A stretch of 64,000 nt of DNA from CAVZCK01 sp963773735 (GCA_963773735.1 CAVZCK010000002.1:115135-179134), one strand, 5' to 3'; shown: positions 48,437 to 58,056, counted from the first letter of the stretch. The notes: generated by a model from the sequence alone, not told the origin. Numbers and translations are program-made.

Positions 48437-49843
48437 TTGGACCATCTGCCAATCTTCCTCGATATTCGCGGCAAGACCGTCGTCATCACCGGCGGCAGCA
48501 CGCTCGCGGCGCGGCGTGTCGAGCGGGCGCTTAGCGCCGGGGCGCGCGTCAAACTGTTCGCCGCCGAGCTGTCGGACGAATTCCGGCCGTTTCGCGATCA
48601 CGGGGCGCTGGAAGTCTTCTCCCGCGCGCCCGGGCCGGACGATCTCAAAGGCGCGGTCCTCGCCTATGGCGCGGAGGAGGATTTTGCGCGCAACAAGCGC
48701 CTGCACGATCTGGCGAGAGCGGCCGGCGTGCTCGTCAATGTCGCCGACACCATGGAACTCTGCGACTTCATCAGCCCGGCTATTCTCGACCGCTCGCCGC
48801 TCGTTGCCGCGATCTCCTCGTCCGGGGCCTCGCCCATCCTTGCCCGCATCATCAAGGCCGAGCTCGAAAGCGCCATCCCGGCGACATTCGGCGAGCTTTC
48901 AGGCTTTCTCGGGCGCTATCGCGACGAGGTCGCGGGGCGCATCACCGACGCCGTCCGCCGCCGCCGCTTCTGGGAAGATGTCGTTGACAGCGCGGTCGCC
49001 GAGCGCGTCATGGCCGGCGACCTTGGCGGCGCGGAAACAGCGCTCCGCGACAAGCTCGCCGCCTTCGACGATGCGGGCAGCGGCAAGGCCATGGGCGAGG
49101 TCTATCTGGTCGGCACCGGCCCCGGCGATCCGGACCTCCTCACTTTTCGTGCCCTGCGCCTGATGCAGCGTGCCGACGTCGTGCTCTATGACCGGCTGAT
49201 CGGCCCGCGCATCATGACGCTTGTGCGCCGCGACGCCGAGCGGATCTATGTCGGCAAGCGGCCCAACGAGCATACGATGAGCCAGGAGGAGATCAGCCAG
49301 CTGCTCGTGCGCCTGGCGCTCGAAGGCAGGCGCGTCTTGCGTTTGAAAGGCGGAGACCCGTTCATCTTCGGCCGCGGCGGCGAGGAGATCGAGGCGATCG
49401 CCGCACACGGCATCCCGTTCCAGGTGGTGCCGGGCGTGACGGCCGCCGCCGGCTGCGCCGCCTATGCGGGCATCCCGCTGACCCATCGCGACCACGCCCA
49501 GGCCTGCATTTTCGTCACCGGCCATGGCAAGGACGGCGCGGTCGATCTGAACTGGGAGGCGCTGATCCAGCCGAACCAGACGGTTGCGATCTATATGGGC
49601 CTGGCGATGATCGGCCCGCTGATGGCTGCCTTCATTGCGCATGGCCTCGCGCCGGACATGCCGGTCGCGGTGATCGACAACGGCACCCGCCGCGCCCAGC
49701 GCGTCGTCACCGGCACCGCCGCGGATGTCGCAGCGAAAACGGCTGAGGCTCAGCTGGGCGGCCCGGCGATCATCATCATCGGCACGGTCGTTACGCTGCG
49801 GGACCAGCTCGCCTGGTTCAAGCCGGAGCACGCCGCCAGCTAA
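48437..49843 (+). CDS. cysG: Siroheme synthase (uroporphyrinogen-III methyltransferase/precorrin-2 dehydrogenase/ferrochelatase)
   Basis: A 468-residue three-function enzyme. The N-terminal NAD domain is FLDIRGKTVVITGGSTLAAR, the dimerisation part has ISSSGASPILARIIKAELES, and the C-terminal SUMT domain has VYLVGTGPGDPDLLTFRALR, KRPNEHTMSQEEIS, RLKGGDPFIFGRGGEE and VTAAAGCAAYAGIPLTHRDH. It makes siroheme for sulfite/nitrite reductases. The start is TTG 48437, with GGGAG at 48422-48426; there is no in-frame ATG in reach. Its 3' end overlaps that of the convergent rimI gene by four bases. Confidence 0.95.
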   Translation: MDHLPIFLDIRGKTVVITGGSTLAARRVERALSAGARVKLFAAELSDEFRPFRDHGALEVFSRAPGPDDLKGAVLAYGAEEDFARNKRLHDLARAAGVLVNVADTMELCDFISPAILDRSPLVAAISSSGASPILARIIKAELESAIPATFGELSGFLGRYRDEVAGRITDAVRRRRFWEDVVDSAVAERVMAGDLGGAETALRDKLAAFDDAGSGKAMGEVYLVGTGPGDPDLLTFRALRLMQRADVVLYDRLIGPRIMTLVRRDAERIYVGKRPNEHTMSQEEISQLLVRLALEGRRVLRLKGGDPFIFGRGGEEIEAIAAHGIPFQVVPGVTAAAGCAAYAGIPLTHRDHAQACIFVTGHGKDGAVDLNWEALIQPNQTVAIYMGLAMIGPLMAAFIAHGLAPDMPVAVIDNGTRRAQRVVTGTAADVAAKTAEAQLGGPAIIIIGTVVTLRDQLAWFKPEHAAS

Positions 49844-50338
49844 TCGGGCGCGGCCGCAGCGATCGCCACCGGCAGCGTGGCTTTCATGATCACCGCGTCC
49901 TCGGCACCGTCCGGCGTCTGATAATAGCCGGGACGCTCGCCGACGACCTCGAAGCCGCAAGCCTCGTAAAGCGCGCGTGCCGCGCCGTTGCGGTAGCCGA
50001 CTTCGAGGAACACGGCGTTGACGCCGATGCCCGCAGCCTCAGCGAGAAAGCGCTTGAGGATCGCCTCGCCGACGCCCTGCCGGCGCAGCTCGGGATCGAC
50101 GGCGAGGGTGAGAATTTCAGCTCTCGCTGCCGATGGTCATGACGATCAGCAGCCCTGCGAGCCTTTCGCCCTGCCAGGCAAGCAGACCGGAATAAACGAA
50201 GGCGCCGGCAAATGTGCGGAACTCGGCCGGGCTCCAGGCCCGTTCGAAACAGCGCGCATGGAGCGCCGAGGCCGCGTCCGCATCGCGCGCCGAGAGAGAG
50301 GCAAGACGCAATTGCTCGGGGTCAGTGCGCTCGGGCAA
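49840..50338 (-). CDS. rimI: Ribosomal-protein alanine N-acetyltransferase RimI-like, one frameshift
   Basis: A GNAT acetyltransferase of about 165 residues. The first half has ALHARCFERAWSPAEFRTFA and SGLLAWQGERLAGLLIVMTI. One base removed near 50120 gives AEILTLAVDPELRRQGVGEA (acetyl-CoA loop RRQGVG), VFLEVGYRNGAARALYEACG and FEVVGERPGYYQT. RimI acetylates ribosomal protein S18 in E. coli. The start is uncertain, with TTG 50338 the best in-frame candidate; it overlaps the tsaB end by 17 bases. The tsaB-rimI pair is a conserved neighbourhood. Confidence 0.85.
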
Positions 50339-51015
50339 GGGTTTTATCCGATTGGGGCTTGGCGTCGGGCGGGCGGAGATAAAGCGGCGCAGGCGGATGA
50401 TCGGCGGCGGGCCGATGCTTGGCGATGAGCGCCAGATCGCCTGCCTCGGGCAGGAGATCGGGCAGGGCGGTGCGCAGATGTCGGCCCTGGCGCTCGGCAT
50501 CCCGCGCGGCAGGCATGGCACCGCTGCCGACGGCGAGCGCGATTTCGGGCGGCAGCGTGGCTGCGTCGGCGACGCGCAGGAGCTGGGGCTCGCCCGTTGC
50601 CTCGCCGTCCTCGGCAAAGCATTGCACGTAAAGCTCATCGCGGCGCGCATCGTGAAGGACCGCGAACCCGCCTCGCCTGTCATCGGCGCCGAGACGGCGG
50701 ACGCAGCCGCGCGCCATCACCTCCAGGCTCGTCGCTCCCACGACCGGCAGACGCGCCGCGAGCGCGATGCCGCGCGCCGCCGCCACGCCGACGCGAACGC
50801 CGGTAAAGCTGCCGGGCCCGAGCGTGACGGCAATCTTCGCTCAGATCACGGAAGCTGCAGCCTGCTTCGGCCATCACCGCCTCGATCATCGGAAACAACG
50901 CTTCGGCATGGCCGCGATCCATCGGCTCGAAACGCCGCACGGCCTGCCGGTCGCCGGGCAGCAGAACCGCAGCGGAGCAGGCGGCCATGCTGGTATCGAT
51001 GGCGAGTATCGTCAT
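50322..51015 (-). CDS. tsaB: tRNA threonylcarbamoyladenosine biosynthesis protein TsaB, one frameshift
   Basis: A protein of about 230 residues of the ASKHA fold. The start MTILAIDTSMAACSAAVLLP and FPMIEAVMAEAGCSFRDLS are in one frame. After an indel near 50838 comes VAAARGIALAARLPVVGATS in another, continuing to TGA at 50322. TsaB partners TsaD and TsaE in making t6A at position 37 of ANN-decoding tRNAs. The function is essential in most bacteria, so a read error is more likely than loss. The region expected to read GPGSFTG is where the frame breaks. Confidence 0.88.
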
Positions 51016-51268
51016 GGTGCAAATCTAGCGCAGGGTCAATCGGTCGCCCAGCCTACTCGTGCCGACCTGGTCGCGCGACATGAAGCGGCGCTAATCGATT
51101 CAGCGGCTCCCGGCTCGGCCTGTCGGCAACGGCAGCTCCGCCTCGCACCGGCCGGCAGAGCCGGGCGTTCGCTGACCGTCGGCACGAACTGCGGTGATGC
51201 CAATGGTCGGACGACGCCTCGGCATCTCCGAAGACGAGTCGGTTGATTCCGATATTCGGCACGAAACG

Positions 51269-51862
51269 CTAAATGATCGTGGCAACCTCGTCGAAACCGA
51301 GGCGCGGCGAGCGCGGGAGGAGCACAGATGCGTCGCCATAGCCGAGCGCGCAAAGGAAGTTGGATCGGATCTGGCCGCCGGGAAAGAATTCCAGGTCCAC
51401 GCCGGCATTGTCGAAGCCCGACATCGGACCGGCGTCGAGGCCCAGAGCGCGCGCGGCAATGATGAGATAAGCGCCTTGAAGCGAGCTGTTGCGGAACGCG
51501 TTTGATTCGATCTTGGCCGCCTTGCCTGCAAACCAGCCTCTCGCCTCGGCCTTGTGCGGAAAGGTCTTCGCCAGCTTTTCGTAGAATTGCAGATCGTAGC
51601 CGATGATCGCGCAGACCGGCGCCGTCATCGTCTTCACCCGGTTGCCTTCATCGAGCAGCGGCTCGAGACGCCGCTTCGCCTCGGCCGAGCGGACAAAGAC
51701 GATCCGCGCCGGAAGCGAGTTGGCAGTGGTCGGCCCCATCTCCATGATTTCGACGAGGCGCCGAAGCTGATCGTCCTCGACGGGCTTGTCGAGCCAGCGA
51801 TTATGGCTCCGCGCATTCGTGAAAATCTGGTCGAGCGCCTCGGCGGAAATCGGGTCTCCCAT
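51269..51862 (-). CDS. Malonic semialdehyde reductase/nitroreductase family (RutE-like)
   Basis: A 197-residue FMN-dependent nitroreductase-fold enzyme. ARSHNRWLDKPVEDDQLRRL, MEMGPTTANSLPARIVFVRS and ARGWFAGKAAKIESNAFRNS follow the RutE/HadB subfamily, and ALGLDAGPMSGFDNAGVDLE is its signature. Members reduce malonic semialdehyde to 3-hydroxypropionate. Other rut genes are absent, so here it may be a general aldehyde or nitro reductase. It lies 28 bases before the NifU-like gene on the complementary strand order. Confidence 0.88.
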   Translation of the reverse strand: MGDPISAEALDQIFTNARSHNRWLDKPVEDDQLRRLVEIMEMGPTTANSLPARIVFVRSAEAKRRLEPLLDEGNRVKTMTAPVCAIIGYDLQFYEKLAKTFPHKAEARGWFAGKAAKIESNAFRNSSLQGAYLIIAARALGLDAGPMSGFDNAGVDLEFFPGGQIRSNFLCALGYGDASVLLPRSPRLGFDEVATII

Positions 51863-51889
51863 GATGGCCTCTCGGGACGCATCGTCCCG

Positions 51890-52450
51890 TCAAACGGCGC
51901 GGACTTCCTGCACTTCCGGAATGAAATGGCGCAGCAGATTCTCGATGCCGTGCCTGAGCGTTGCCGTCGATGACGGGCAGCCGGAGCAGGCGCCGCGCAT
52001 ATGCAGATAGACGATGCCGTTCTCATAGCCATGAAAGACGATATCGCCGCCATCCTGAGCGACCGCGGGGCGGACGCGGGTATCGAGCAGCTCCTTGATC
52101 GTCTGCACGATCTCGCCGTCTTCCCCGCTGTGCTGGCCTTCGCTATGGCCGTCGCCCTCGGGCATATCGGTCACGATCGGGGCGCCGGAGAGGTAGTGTT
52201 CCATGATCGCGCCGAGCAGGGGCGGCTTCAGATGCTGCCATTCGCCGCCGCTCTTGGTGACGGAGATGAAATCGCCGCCGAGAAATACGCCTGAGACCCC
52301 GTCGACCTCGAACAGGCGTGCCGCGAGCGGAGAGGCTGCCTGAGCCGACTGCTTGTCGCGGAAATCGCGCGTGCCGCTCGGCAGCACCTGCTGTCCGGGG
52401 ATGAACTTGAGCGTTGCCGGATTGGGCGTCGCTTCGGTTTGGATGAACAT
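51890..52450 (-). CDS. NifU-family Fe-S scaffold protein (Nfu type)
   Basis: A 186-residue protein with an N-terminal Nfu domain (MFIQTEATPNPATLKFIPGQ, LFEVDGVSGVFLGGDFISV) and a C-terminal NifU domain carrying the cluster-binding CxxC in HMRGACSGCPSSTATLRHGI. It helps deliver 4Fe-4S clusters. The start ATG 52450 has AAGGAG upstream. It lies downstream of the universal stress protein gene and upstream of the RutE-like gene, the usual order near trpS in Hyphomicrobiales. Confidence 0.93.
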   Translation of the reverse strand: MFIQTEATPNPATLKFIPGQQVLPSGTRDFRDKQSAQAASPLAARLFEVDGVSGVFLGGDFISVTKSGGEWQHLKPPLLGAIMEHYLSGAPIVTDMPEGDGHSEGQHSGEDGEIVQTIKELLDTRVRPAVAQDGGDIVFHGYENGIVYLHMRGACSGCPSSTATLRHGIENLLRHFIPEVQEVRAV

Positions 52451-52581
52451 GGCTACGTCTCCTTGAGCGAATTGGCTTCGCTCTGCGGATTTGAACGGCA
52501 GTTTCGGAGCCCCTGCATCATAGTAGGGTCGCGAGCCGCGTAAGTTCAAGGCTTACGCGGCGCGGCAGGGCCAGAGTAAAT

Positions 52582-53091
52582 CTAGGCAAGCGCCTCGAGC
52601 TCTTCCAGGGTCAGACAGCCCGGCACCACCGTGATCGGCACCGAAAACGAGCCGGCATTCTTGCCGCTCGCCAGCGAGGAGACGAGAGGGCCGGGCCCGG
52701 AAGGGTCCACCGACGCCCCCAGCACGAGAATGCCGATATCGGGGTCCTCCTCGATCAGCGCCCTGATCTCATCCGCCTTGGCGCCTTCGCGAATGATTTC
52801 CTCGGTCGGGATGTCTTCGAAGCCCCAGATCTTCAATTTGCGCACATGCAGGCGGAAAACCGCCTTCGCCTTGGCCTGGGCTTCCTCGCGATAGGCATCC
52901 TGAACGCCAAGCCATTGCGTAAAGTCGGCCGGCTCGACGATGTAAACCAGAGCGAGCGCGCCGCCGGTGCGTCTGGCTCTGCGCGCGGAATAGGCAAGCG
53001 CGGTTTCGACTTCTGGCGCCTCGTCCACGACGACAAGGAATTTTCGCCGATGACCCTCTTCGAAGGCTTGGCGTTTCTGGCGTTCTGACAT
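52582..53091 (-). CDS. Universal stress protein (UspA family)
   Basis: A 169-residue single-domain Usp. After a charged N-terminus comes KFLVVVDEAPEVETALAYSA, then GALALVYIVEP, and the ATP-binding loop as ILVLGASVDPSGPGPLVSSL (G-x2-G-x9-G-like with Ser). It is cytoplasmic; the role is general stress endurance. It is 32 bases from the trpS stop, so probably in the same transcript. Confidence 0.92.
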   Translation of the reverse strand: MSERQKRQAFEEGHRRKFLVVVDEAPEVETALAYSARRARRTGGALALVYIVEPADFTQWLGVQDAYREEAQAKAKAVFRLHVRKLKIWGFEDIPTEEIIREGAKADEIRALIEEDPDIGILVLGASVDPSGPGPLVSSLASGKNAGSFSVPITVVPGCLTLEELEALA

Positions 53092-53122
53092 GATATGGCT
53101 CTCACGGTTGCAAGGGAATCAT

Positions 53123-54157
53123 TCAACCCTGAAGGAAGCCTACTATGTCTTTAATGTCCCGCAAGTGCCCTGACGCGAGGTCGCGGGCGCGGTCTGCACC
53201 ATTCTTGAGCACATGGTCGATATAGGCGCGGTCGTCGGAGAGGCGTTTCATCTTCGCTCCGACCGGGCCGAGCGTCTCGACGGCAAGCTCGACGAGCGCC
53301 GTTTTGAACTTGGAGAATGGCGCCCCGCCGAACTCTCTCAGCACCTCCTCCCGATCCGATTTCGCCAGCGCGGCAAAGATGCCGACGAGATTGTCTGCTT
53401 CCGGCCGGTCCTTGAGCCCGTCGACCTCCGAGGGCAGCGGCTCCGGGTCGGTCTTGGCCTTCTTGATTTTCTTCGCGATGTCCTCGGCGCCGTCGGTCAG
53501 ATTGATGCGGCTCATATCCGAGGGGTCGGATTTGCTCATCTTCTTGGTGCCGTCGCGCAGGGACATGACGCGGGTCGCCGGACCTGAAATCAGCGGTTCG
53601 GGCAGCGGGAAATAGCCCTCCGGAAAGCCCTTGCGCGCGCAATATTCGGCATAGTCGTTGTTGAATTTCTGGGCGACGTCGCGGGCCAGCTCGAGATGCT
53701 GTTTCTGGTCGTCGCCGACCGGGACATGCGTGGCGCGATAGAGCAGGATGTCGGCGGCCATCAGACAAGGATAGGCGAACAGGCCAACCGAGGCGTGCTC
53801 GCGGTCCTTGCCGGCTTTCTCCTTGAACTGGGTCATCCGATTCAGCCAGCCGATCCGGGCGATACAGCTCAGAATCCAGGCAAGCTCGGCGTGGCCGGAA
53901 ACGCGGCTCTGGTTGAAAATAATATGCTTCTCGGGGTCGATGCCGGCGGCAATGAATGCGGCCGTGACTTCGCGCGTGCTGTCGCGGAGCTCATCGGGGT
54001 CCTGCCAGACGGTGATCGCGTGCATATCGACCACGCAGAACAGGCAGGGCGCCTGCTTCTGCAGCTCCACGAATTTGACAATGGCGCCGAGATAGTTGCC
54101 GAGATGCAGATTTCCGGTCGGCTGGACGCCGGAGAAGACGCGCTTTTCGAGTTTCAT
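53123..54157 (-). CDS. trpS: Tryptophan-tRNA ligase
   Basis: A 344-residue class I synthetase. The start ATG 54157 gives MKLEKRVFSGVQPTGNLHLG (HIGH-type motif as LHLGN). RDGTKKMSKSDPSDMSRINL carries KMSKS. VVDMHAITVWQDPDELRDST, LSCIARIGWLNRMTQFK and PVGDDQKQHLELARDVA are typical. In relatives trpS normally follows murJ; here 5 kb of other sequence intervenes. Confidence 0.96.
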   Translation of the reverse strand: MKLEKRVFSGVQPTGNLHLGNYLGAIVKFVELQKQAPCLFCVVDMHAITVWQDPDELRDSTREVTAAFIAAGIDPEKHIIFNQSRVSGHAELAWILSCIARIGWLNRMTQFKEKAGKDREHASVGLFAYPCLMAADILLYRATHVPVGDDQKQHLELARDVAQKFNNDYAEYCARKGFPEGYFPLPEPLISGPATRVMSLRDGTKKMSKSDPSDMSRINLTDGAEDIAKKIKKAKTDPEPLPSEVDGLKDRPEADNLVGIFAALAKSDREEVLREFGGAPFSKFKTALVELAVETLGPVGAKMKRLSDDRAYIDHVLKNGADRARDLASGHLRDIKDIVGFLQG

Positions 54158-54373
54158 GCGAGATAGCCTCCAAGCGGGGCTTATCGCGCGGCTTCGCCTG
54201 TTGTGCAAGTCCGATCGAAAACCCTCGTGGCCTGAACCGCCTGCCTCGCCCTCGGCGGAAAAAAACGGTCTCAAACGAGGGTGCCAAATCCGCCCGACCC
54301 TGCACGAGGAAGGAAACCATTCCGTCCATGAAACGTTTTCGAACGGACGACTATCTACAATGGAGATACGGTT

Positions 54374-54631
54374 ATGAGAAGTCTGACCGCAGCAATATGC
54401 GGGGCTGCGTGTGCGCTCGCTCTGACAGCAACCGCTGCATCGGCGGCGATCGTTTGCAACGACGAGGGCGATTGCTGGCACGTAAAGAAACGGTATCACT
54501 ACCGTCCTGAGTTCAGGCTTGAGATTCATCCCGACAATTGGCGGTGGCGTGAACACGCGGACCACAGATACCACTGGCGCGAGCACGAAGGGCGCGGCTA
54601 TTGGCGCAATGGTATTTGGATCCAATTCTAA
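54374..54631 (+). CDS. Small exported protein of the CWHV type
   Basis: An 85-residue protein with signal peptide MRSLTAAICGAACALALTAT ending ASA. The mature start IVCNDEGDCWHVKKRYHYRP is followed by FRLEIHPDNWRWREH and a Trp/His/Arg-rich tail, RGYWRNGIWIQF. I recall this pattern in short exported proteins of unknown function in Hyphomicrobiales. The CxxxxxCWHV core is shared with the repeat protein at 28922. A hairpin follows eight bases after the stop. It is convergent with nothing and divergent from trpS. Confidence 0.8.
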   Translation: MRSLTAAICGAACALALTATAASAAIVCNDEGDCWHVKKRYHYRPEFRLEIHPDNWRWREHADHRYHWREHEGRGYWRNGIWIQF

Positions 54632-54638
54632 TGCGCTG

Positions 54639-54669
54639 ACGGCGGTCGCTCCGGCTGAGCCACCGCCGT
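54639..54669 (+). terminator. Hairpin after the 54374-54631 gene
   Basis: ACGGCGGT (54639-54646) pairs with ACCGCCGT (54662-54669), with an inner GCT/AGC extension and a 7-base loop. It directly follows the stop codon. Only short T runs follow, so it is a probable but weak terminator. Confidence 0.5.
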
Positions 54670-54780
54670 TATCCCGTATATGCATTGTGGCGTGGTGCGC
54701 TCGATCTTCGCCAGACCGGCGGAACTCCTCGCCCCTTCCGAATCCCCTCCCTCTTGGGTCTCTCCTGGCCCCAGCCTTAT

Positions 54781-54823
54781 CCCCGCACCACCGAGCGCCA
54801 GAGCGATTTATAATTGGCGGCGC
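54781..54823 (-). repeat. Copy of the murJ 3' end (43 bp, perfect)
   Basis: These 43 bases are identical to 59408-59450, the last codons of murJ (ANYKSLWRSVVRG on the minus strand), and even keep a stop codon (TAA instead of TAG). The two copies are direct repeats 4.6 kb apart. The stretch 54670-55131 holds no gene; it contains this copy and the 89-bp repeat at 54896. Confidence 0.9.
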
Positions 54824-54895
54824 TGGCCGGCGCGAAAGCCTTATCGAAACCTATGCAGCCGAACGAGCGGATGGATGAACCGGGTACCGATTTGG

Positions 54896-54984
54896 TCGGT
54901 TGTTGGTTCTGAGGGCATACCGCATGAGACGTTGGCGCTGCTTCACTTAAAACGCCGGCGTCCAACGCCTGACCTGATGGGCCA
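54896..54984. repeat. Imperfect 89-bp direct repeat, left copy
   Basis: This stretch starts TCGGTTGTTGGTTCTGAGGG and ends GATGGGCCA. It recurs at 56750-56839 with about a dozen differences and one extra base. The best-conserved inner part is TTGGCGCTGCTTCACT and CCGGCGTCCAACGCC. It bounds the multi-TM gene on its left. Confidence 0.8.
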
Positions 54985-55131
54985 CTTGCAGAAGTGCGGA
55001 TCCATGGGCTAGTGGATCAGTCCAATGCCCATCTCGGTCACAAGCCGATCGCGTTAACTTGACTCTATGAGCAATCTCGATCGACCTCAGACGGCGAGGT
55101 ATCTTCGCAGCAATCCCAGGGTTGTAATAGA

Positions 55132-56727
55132 GTGAGTCACGGCAGGGAACTTCTCAACCGGCACTGCAACAGATACGTTTTGGGCTTGGCGCTTATCGGC
55201 CTGATGATGATCGCTACATGGCCCATTTGGGCCTACCCCATTCCGCCACTCGGCGACTACGCCAATCATCTCACTCGAATGCACATCGTGGCGTCGCTGC
55301 CCAGCGATCCGGATCTCGCCCGCTACTATAGGGTAGATTGGCAGGTCATTCCCAATCTGGCCATGGACCTTATAGTACCGCCGCTTTCCACGCTGATCGG
55401 CCTTAACGCGGCGGGTCAAGTTTTTCTGACGGCGATATTTGGAACGATCGCGATTGGAATGATGTTGCTCGGCCGCTCTTTGTTCGGCCGCTGGTCCGCA
55501 GCGCCATTATTCGGGTTACCATTCCTCTATAATGGCATGCTCCTGATCGGCTGCCTGAACTATCTGTTGGGCGTTGGCCTAGCTCTTTGTGCTCTCGCAG
55601 CTTGGGTGGCTCTCGAAACGAAGTCTCTCTGGATCAAACTCGGACTAGCGGGCGCAATGGTCATCCCGCTATTCTTCTGTCATCTCTATTCTGTTGGTCT
55701 CTTCGGTGTCGGTCTTCTGGCGTTCGAGCTTCTAAAGCAGTCCAATGCGAGGCGATGGACATGGGCTCGCCGCGCTCGCGAATTTTTCGTGCCAGCCATC
55801 GCATTCCTCCCCGTCTTGCCGCTGCTTCTCGCAAGTCCGACGGCGGATCTCTCAGGAAATATTATCTGGGACATGCACGACAAGTCTTCAGGATTTACCC
55901 TGGCGCTTGTCACCTACTCGGGATGGATTGGCGCGGTTTTGTTTGCAGCACTCGTCGTCGCGGCATTCTTGGCGGTATGGCTAGGATTGCTCTCTGCGCA
56001 CCCCGTCACCCCGTTTCTACTGTTCACCGGCATCACAATCTATTTTCTGATGCCTCGGGAGCTGTTCGACACTTGCATGACCGATCAGAGAATGCCGATC
56101 GCCCTGCTGTTCATGCTGTTGGCCACTATTGACCTCAGGCTACCAAAGCAGGCTTGGGGAGCCGTGATCGGGATCGCTGCCGTTTTCCTGGGGATTCGCG
56201 TTGTCGAGATAAATTCCCATTGGCGTACAGAGGCGAACGAAATTGCCGATGTGCAGAAATCATTCACGCGGCTCCGCCGCGGCGCCAAAGTATTGGTCGC
56301 AACAGCGGACCCAACTCGGGGTTATACTGCAGGAGATTTTGGGCTTGTCCACGCCGTATCGCTAGCAAGCGTTTCGCGGTCGGCGTTGACGACACGAACA
56401 TTTGCAGTTTCTGGCAAGCAGATATTGCAAGTGAAAGACGCGTATAAGGATCTTGTAGATCAATATGACGTGGCACCGCCGGACATCGATATGCTCAAGA
56501 AATTCAAAAAGCAAAATGGGCCAAACCCCAGAGTCTATTGGCATCACTGGCCTGTACGTTACGACTATCTATACGTTCTTTTTACAGATAAACAGTTTGC
56601 TTCGCCGGACCCGAATGCCCTGAAATTGATCTACGCTGGCGATCGGTTTCGCCTTTTTGCGATGCAATCTGGTTCTCCCCCATCCATTGTCCGGCCAAAC
56701 ATCATTGCCAGTCGCAGAAGAGGGTAG
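55132..56727 (+). CDS. Polytopic membrane protein, possible GT-C type glycosyltransferase
   Basis: A 531-residue protein with an N-terminal helix, then the conserved-looking loop PIPPLGDYANHLTRMHIVAS, then about nine more hydrophobic segments, and a soluble C-terminus of about 140 residues after TIDLRLPKQAWGAVIG. Acidic residues in the first periplasmic loop, many helices and a soluble tail are the layout of GT-C fold glycosyltransferases, but I cannot assign a family. The start is GTG 55132, with weak upstream ribosome sequence. Base composition is less GC-rich than in trpS or murJ. It is flanked by the 89-bp repeats. Confidence 0.65.
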   Translation: MSHGRELLNRHCNRYVLGLALIGLMMIATWPIWAYPIPPLGDYANHLTRMHIVASLPSDPDLARYYRVDWQVIPNLAMDLIVPPLSTLIGLNAAGQVFLTAIFGTIAIGMMLLGRSLFGRWSAAPLFGLPFLYNGMLLIGCLNYLLGVGLALCALAAWVALETKSLWIKLGLAGAMVIPLFFCHLYSVGLFGVGLLAFELLKQSNARRWTWARRAREFFVPAIAFLPVLPLLLASPTADLSGNIIWDMHDKSSGFTLALVTYSGWIGAVLFAALVVAAFLAVWLGLLSAHPVTPFLLFTGITIYFLMPRELFDTCMTDQRMPIALLFMLLATIDLRLPKQAWGAVIGIAAVFLGIRVVEINSHWRTEANEIADVQKSFTRLRRGAKVLVATADPTRGYTAGDFGLVHAVSLASVSRSALTTRTFAVSGKQILQVKDAYKDLVDQYDVAPPDIDMLKKFKKQNGPNPRVYWHHWPVRYDYLYVLFTDKQFASPDPNALKLIYAGDRFRLFAMQSGSPPSIVRPNIIASRRRG

Positions 56728-56749
56728 TTGTACAAAATCGTTGTCTTGA

Positions 56750-56839
56750 TCGGTTGTTTGTTCTGAGGGAATGCCACATGAGCACTTTGGCGCTGCTTCA
56801 CTCAAAAAGCCGGCGTCCAACGCCCGACGTGATGGGCCA
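56750..56839. repeat. Imperfect 90-bp direct repeat, right copy
   Basis: Partner of 54896-54984, in the same orientation. It starts 22 bases after the stop of the membrane-protein gene. The pair therefore brackets that gene precisely, like a cassette boundary. Confidence 0.8.
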
Positions 56840-56859
56840 GGAACCGACCTCGGACGATA

Positions 56860-57691
56860 TCAAGTCTTGCGCGCAATCAGCTCGACCGGTGCGATGCGGC
56901 CTTTGGAAATGTTGTCGACCATGTTCGCCACTTTTTCCGGCGCGCTTTTTCCCATCAGAAGATGCAGTCCGAGTGGCGCCGGGCCGCCGGCAGCAGCGGT
57001 CTTTGCTCGCAGCTCCGCGAAAAAGGCCATGGCGAATTCGCGCCGGTTGCGCTCGGCGGTGACTGCAAATCCGGCAGCCTGGAGTGCTTTCTTGTACCGT
57101 TCCGGCTCGGCCACCGCGCTCAAGTCGGGATTTGTTGCCCACGGCACCGGGTAAGCGAGATCGCCAGGCCCGGTTCGCATCACGTCATAGATCCCAAATA
57201 GGCAGCCGGGTCGCAAGATGCGCGCGACCTCCGAGGCCAGCTTTTCTTTGTCCTCGATGTTCATCCCGACATGCAGCATGTAGGCGCCATCAAAACTGCC
57301 GTCGGCGAACGGCATCGCGAGGGCACTGCCAAGATGCAGCAATGTGCGTTTATCGAGACCAACCCACGTGCACAGCGCATTGCCCGTTTCGACGAATTCA
57401 CTCGTAAGATCTATTCCCGTGACCCGGCTCCCGTATCGACTGGCAACGAAGCGCGCAGTGCCGCCAAGGCCACAACCAACGTCGAGAACATGTTTCTCAG
57501 CGACAAGCCCGAGCTGATCGAGAAAATTCTCTGAACGCCTTACGCCCACCGATATGGAACTCGTCGACCGGGGCAAGATCATCGACCGTGACAGTATCCG
57601 GCGTCTTGCCAAGCGAGGCGAGGCCGGCTCGAATTGCCTCGGTGAGGCCGCCATGCGCGTAGTGACGAGAAACATCCGTTTGCGCTGGCAT
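56860..57691 (-). CDS. SAM-dependent methyltransferase, one frameshift
   Basis: A class I methyltransferase of about 276 residues. It starts MPAQTDVSRHYAHGGLTEAI at 57691. An indel near 57530 leads into SENFLDQLGLVAEKHVLDVG, with motif I as VLDVGCGLGGTAR, motif II in VTGIDLTSEFV, and then FADGSFDGAYMLHVGMNIED and LRPGCLFGIYDVMR. It resembles UbiE/sarcosine- or tocopherol-type small-molecule methyltransferases. The substrate is unknown. It lies within the trpS-murJ insertion, convergent with the membrane-protein gene. Confidence 0.8.
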
Positions 57692-57779
57692 CGTTCGCCT
57701 CCTTGTCACTGACAATGGCAGCTCCAGCTCTGACCAATATTTGCCTGCTGGGATCGACGCAAGCGCCTTTGGCAGCTCG

Positions 57780-57876
57780 GGGTCAAAATGAGCCAAAGCA
57801 CGTGCGGACCACGACCGCAATGATCCGCAAGCCGACTATCGCTGTCTGACATGGGCATCGGCAGCCGGTTTGCGGA
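57780..57876. repeat. Imperfect copy of the murJ downstream flank
   Basis: About 97 bases starting GGGTCAAAATGAGCCAAAGC and ending GGTTTGCGG match 59309-59403 in the same orientation, with scattered mismatches and a one-base length difference in the A-run. It lies between the methyltransferase start and the TPR gene. Confidence 0.85.
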
Positions 57877-58056
57877 CTTGCGTTTGACCACGAATGCTGT
57901 GGTGCATCTTTTCAGTTTCGTCTAAGGATCCGGATGCTGTGTGAGCTGCGCGACAGTCTTACGGAAGACTGCCATGCGCAACCGCCACTGCTCTATGTTA
58001 CGGATCGAATTTTGGAATCACTTTGCGGATCAGGCGCAGGCTTGGAAGGATTGTCC

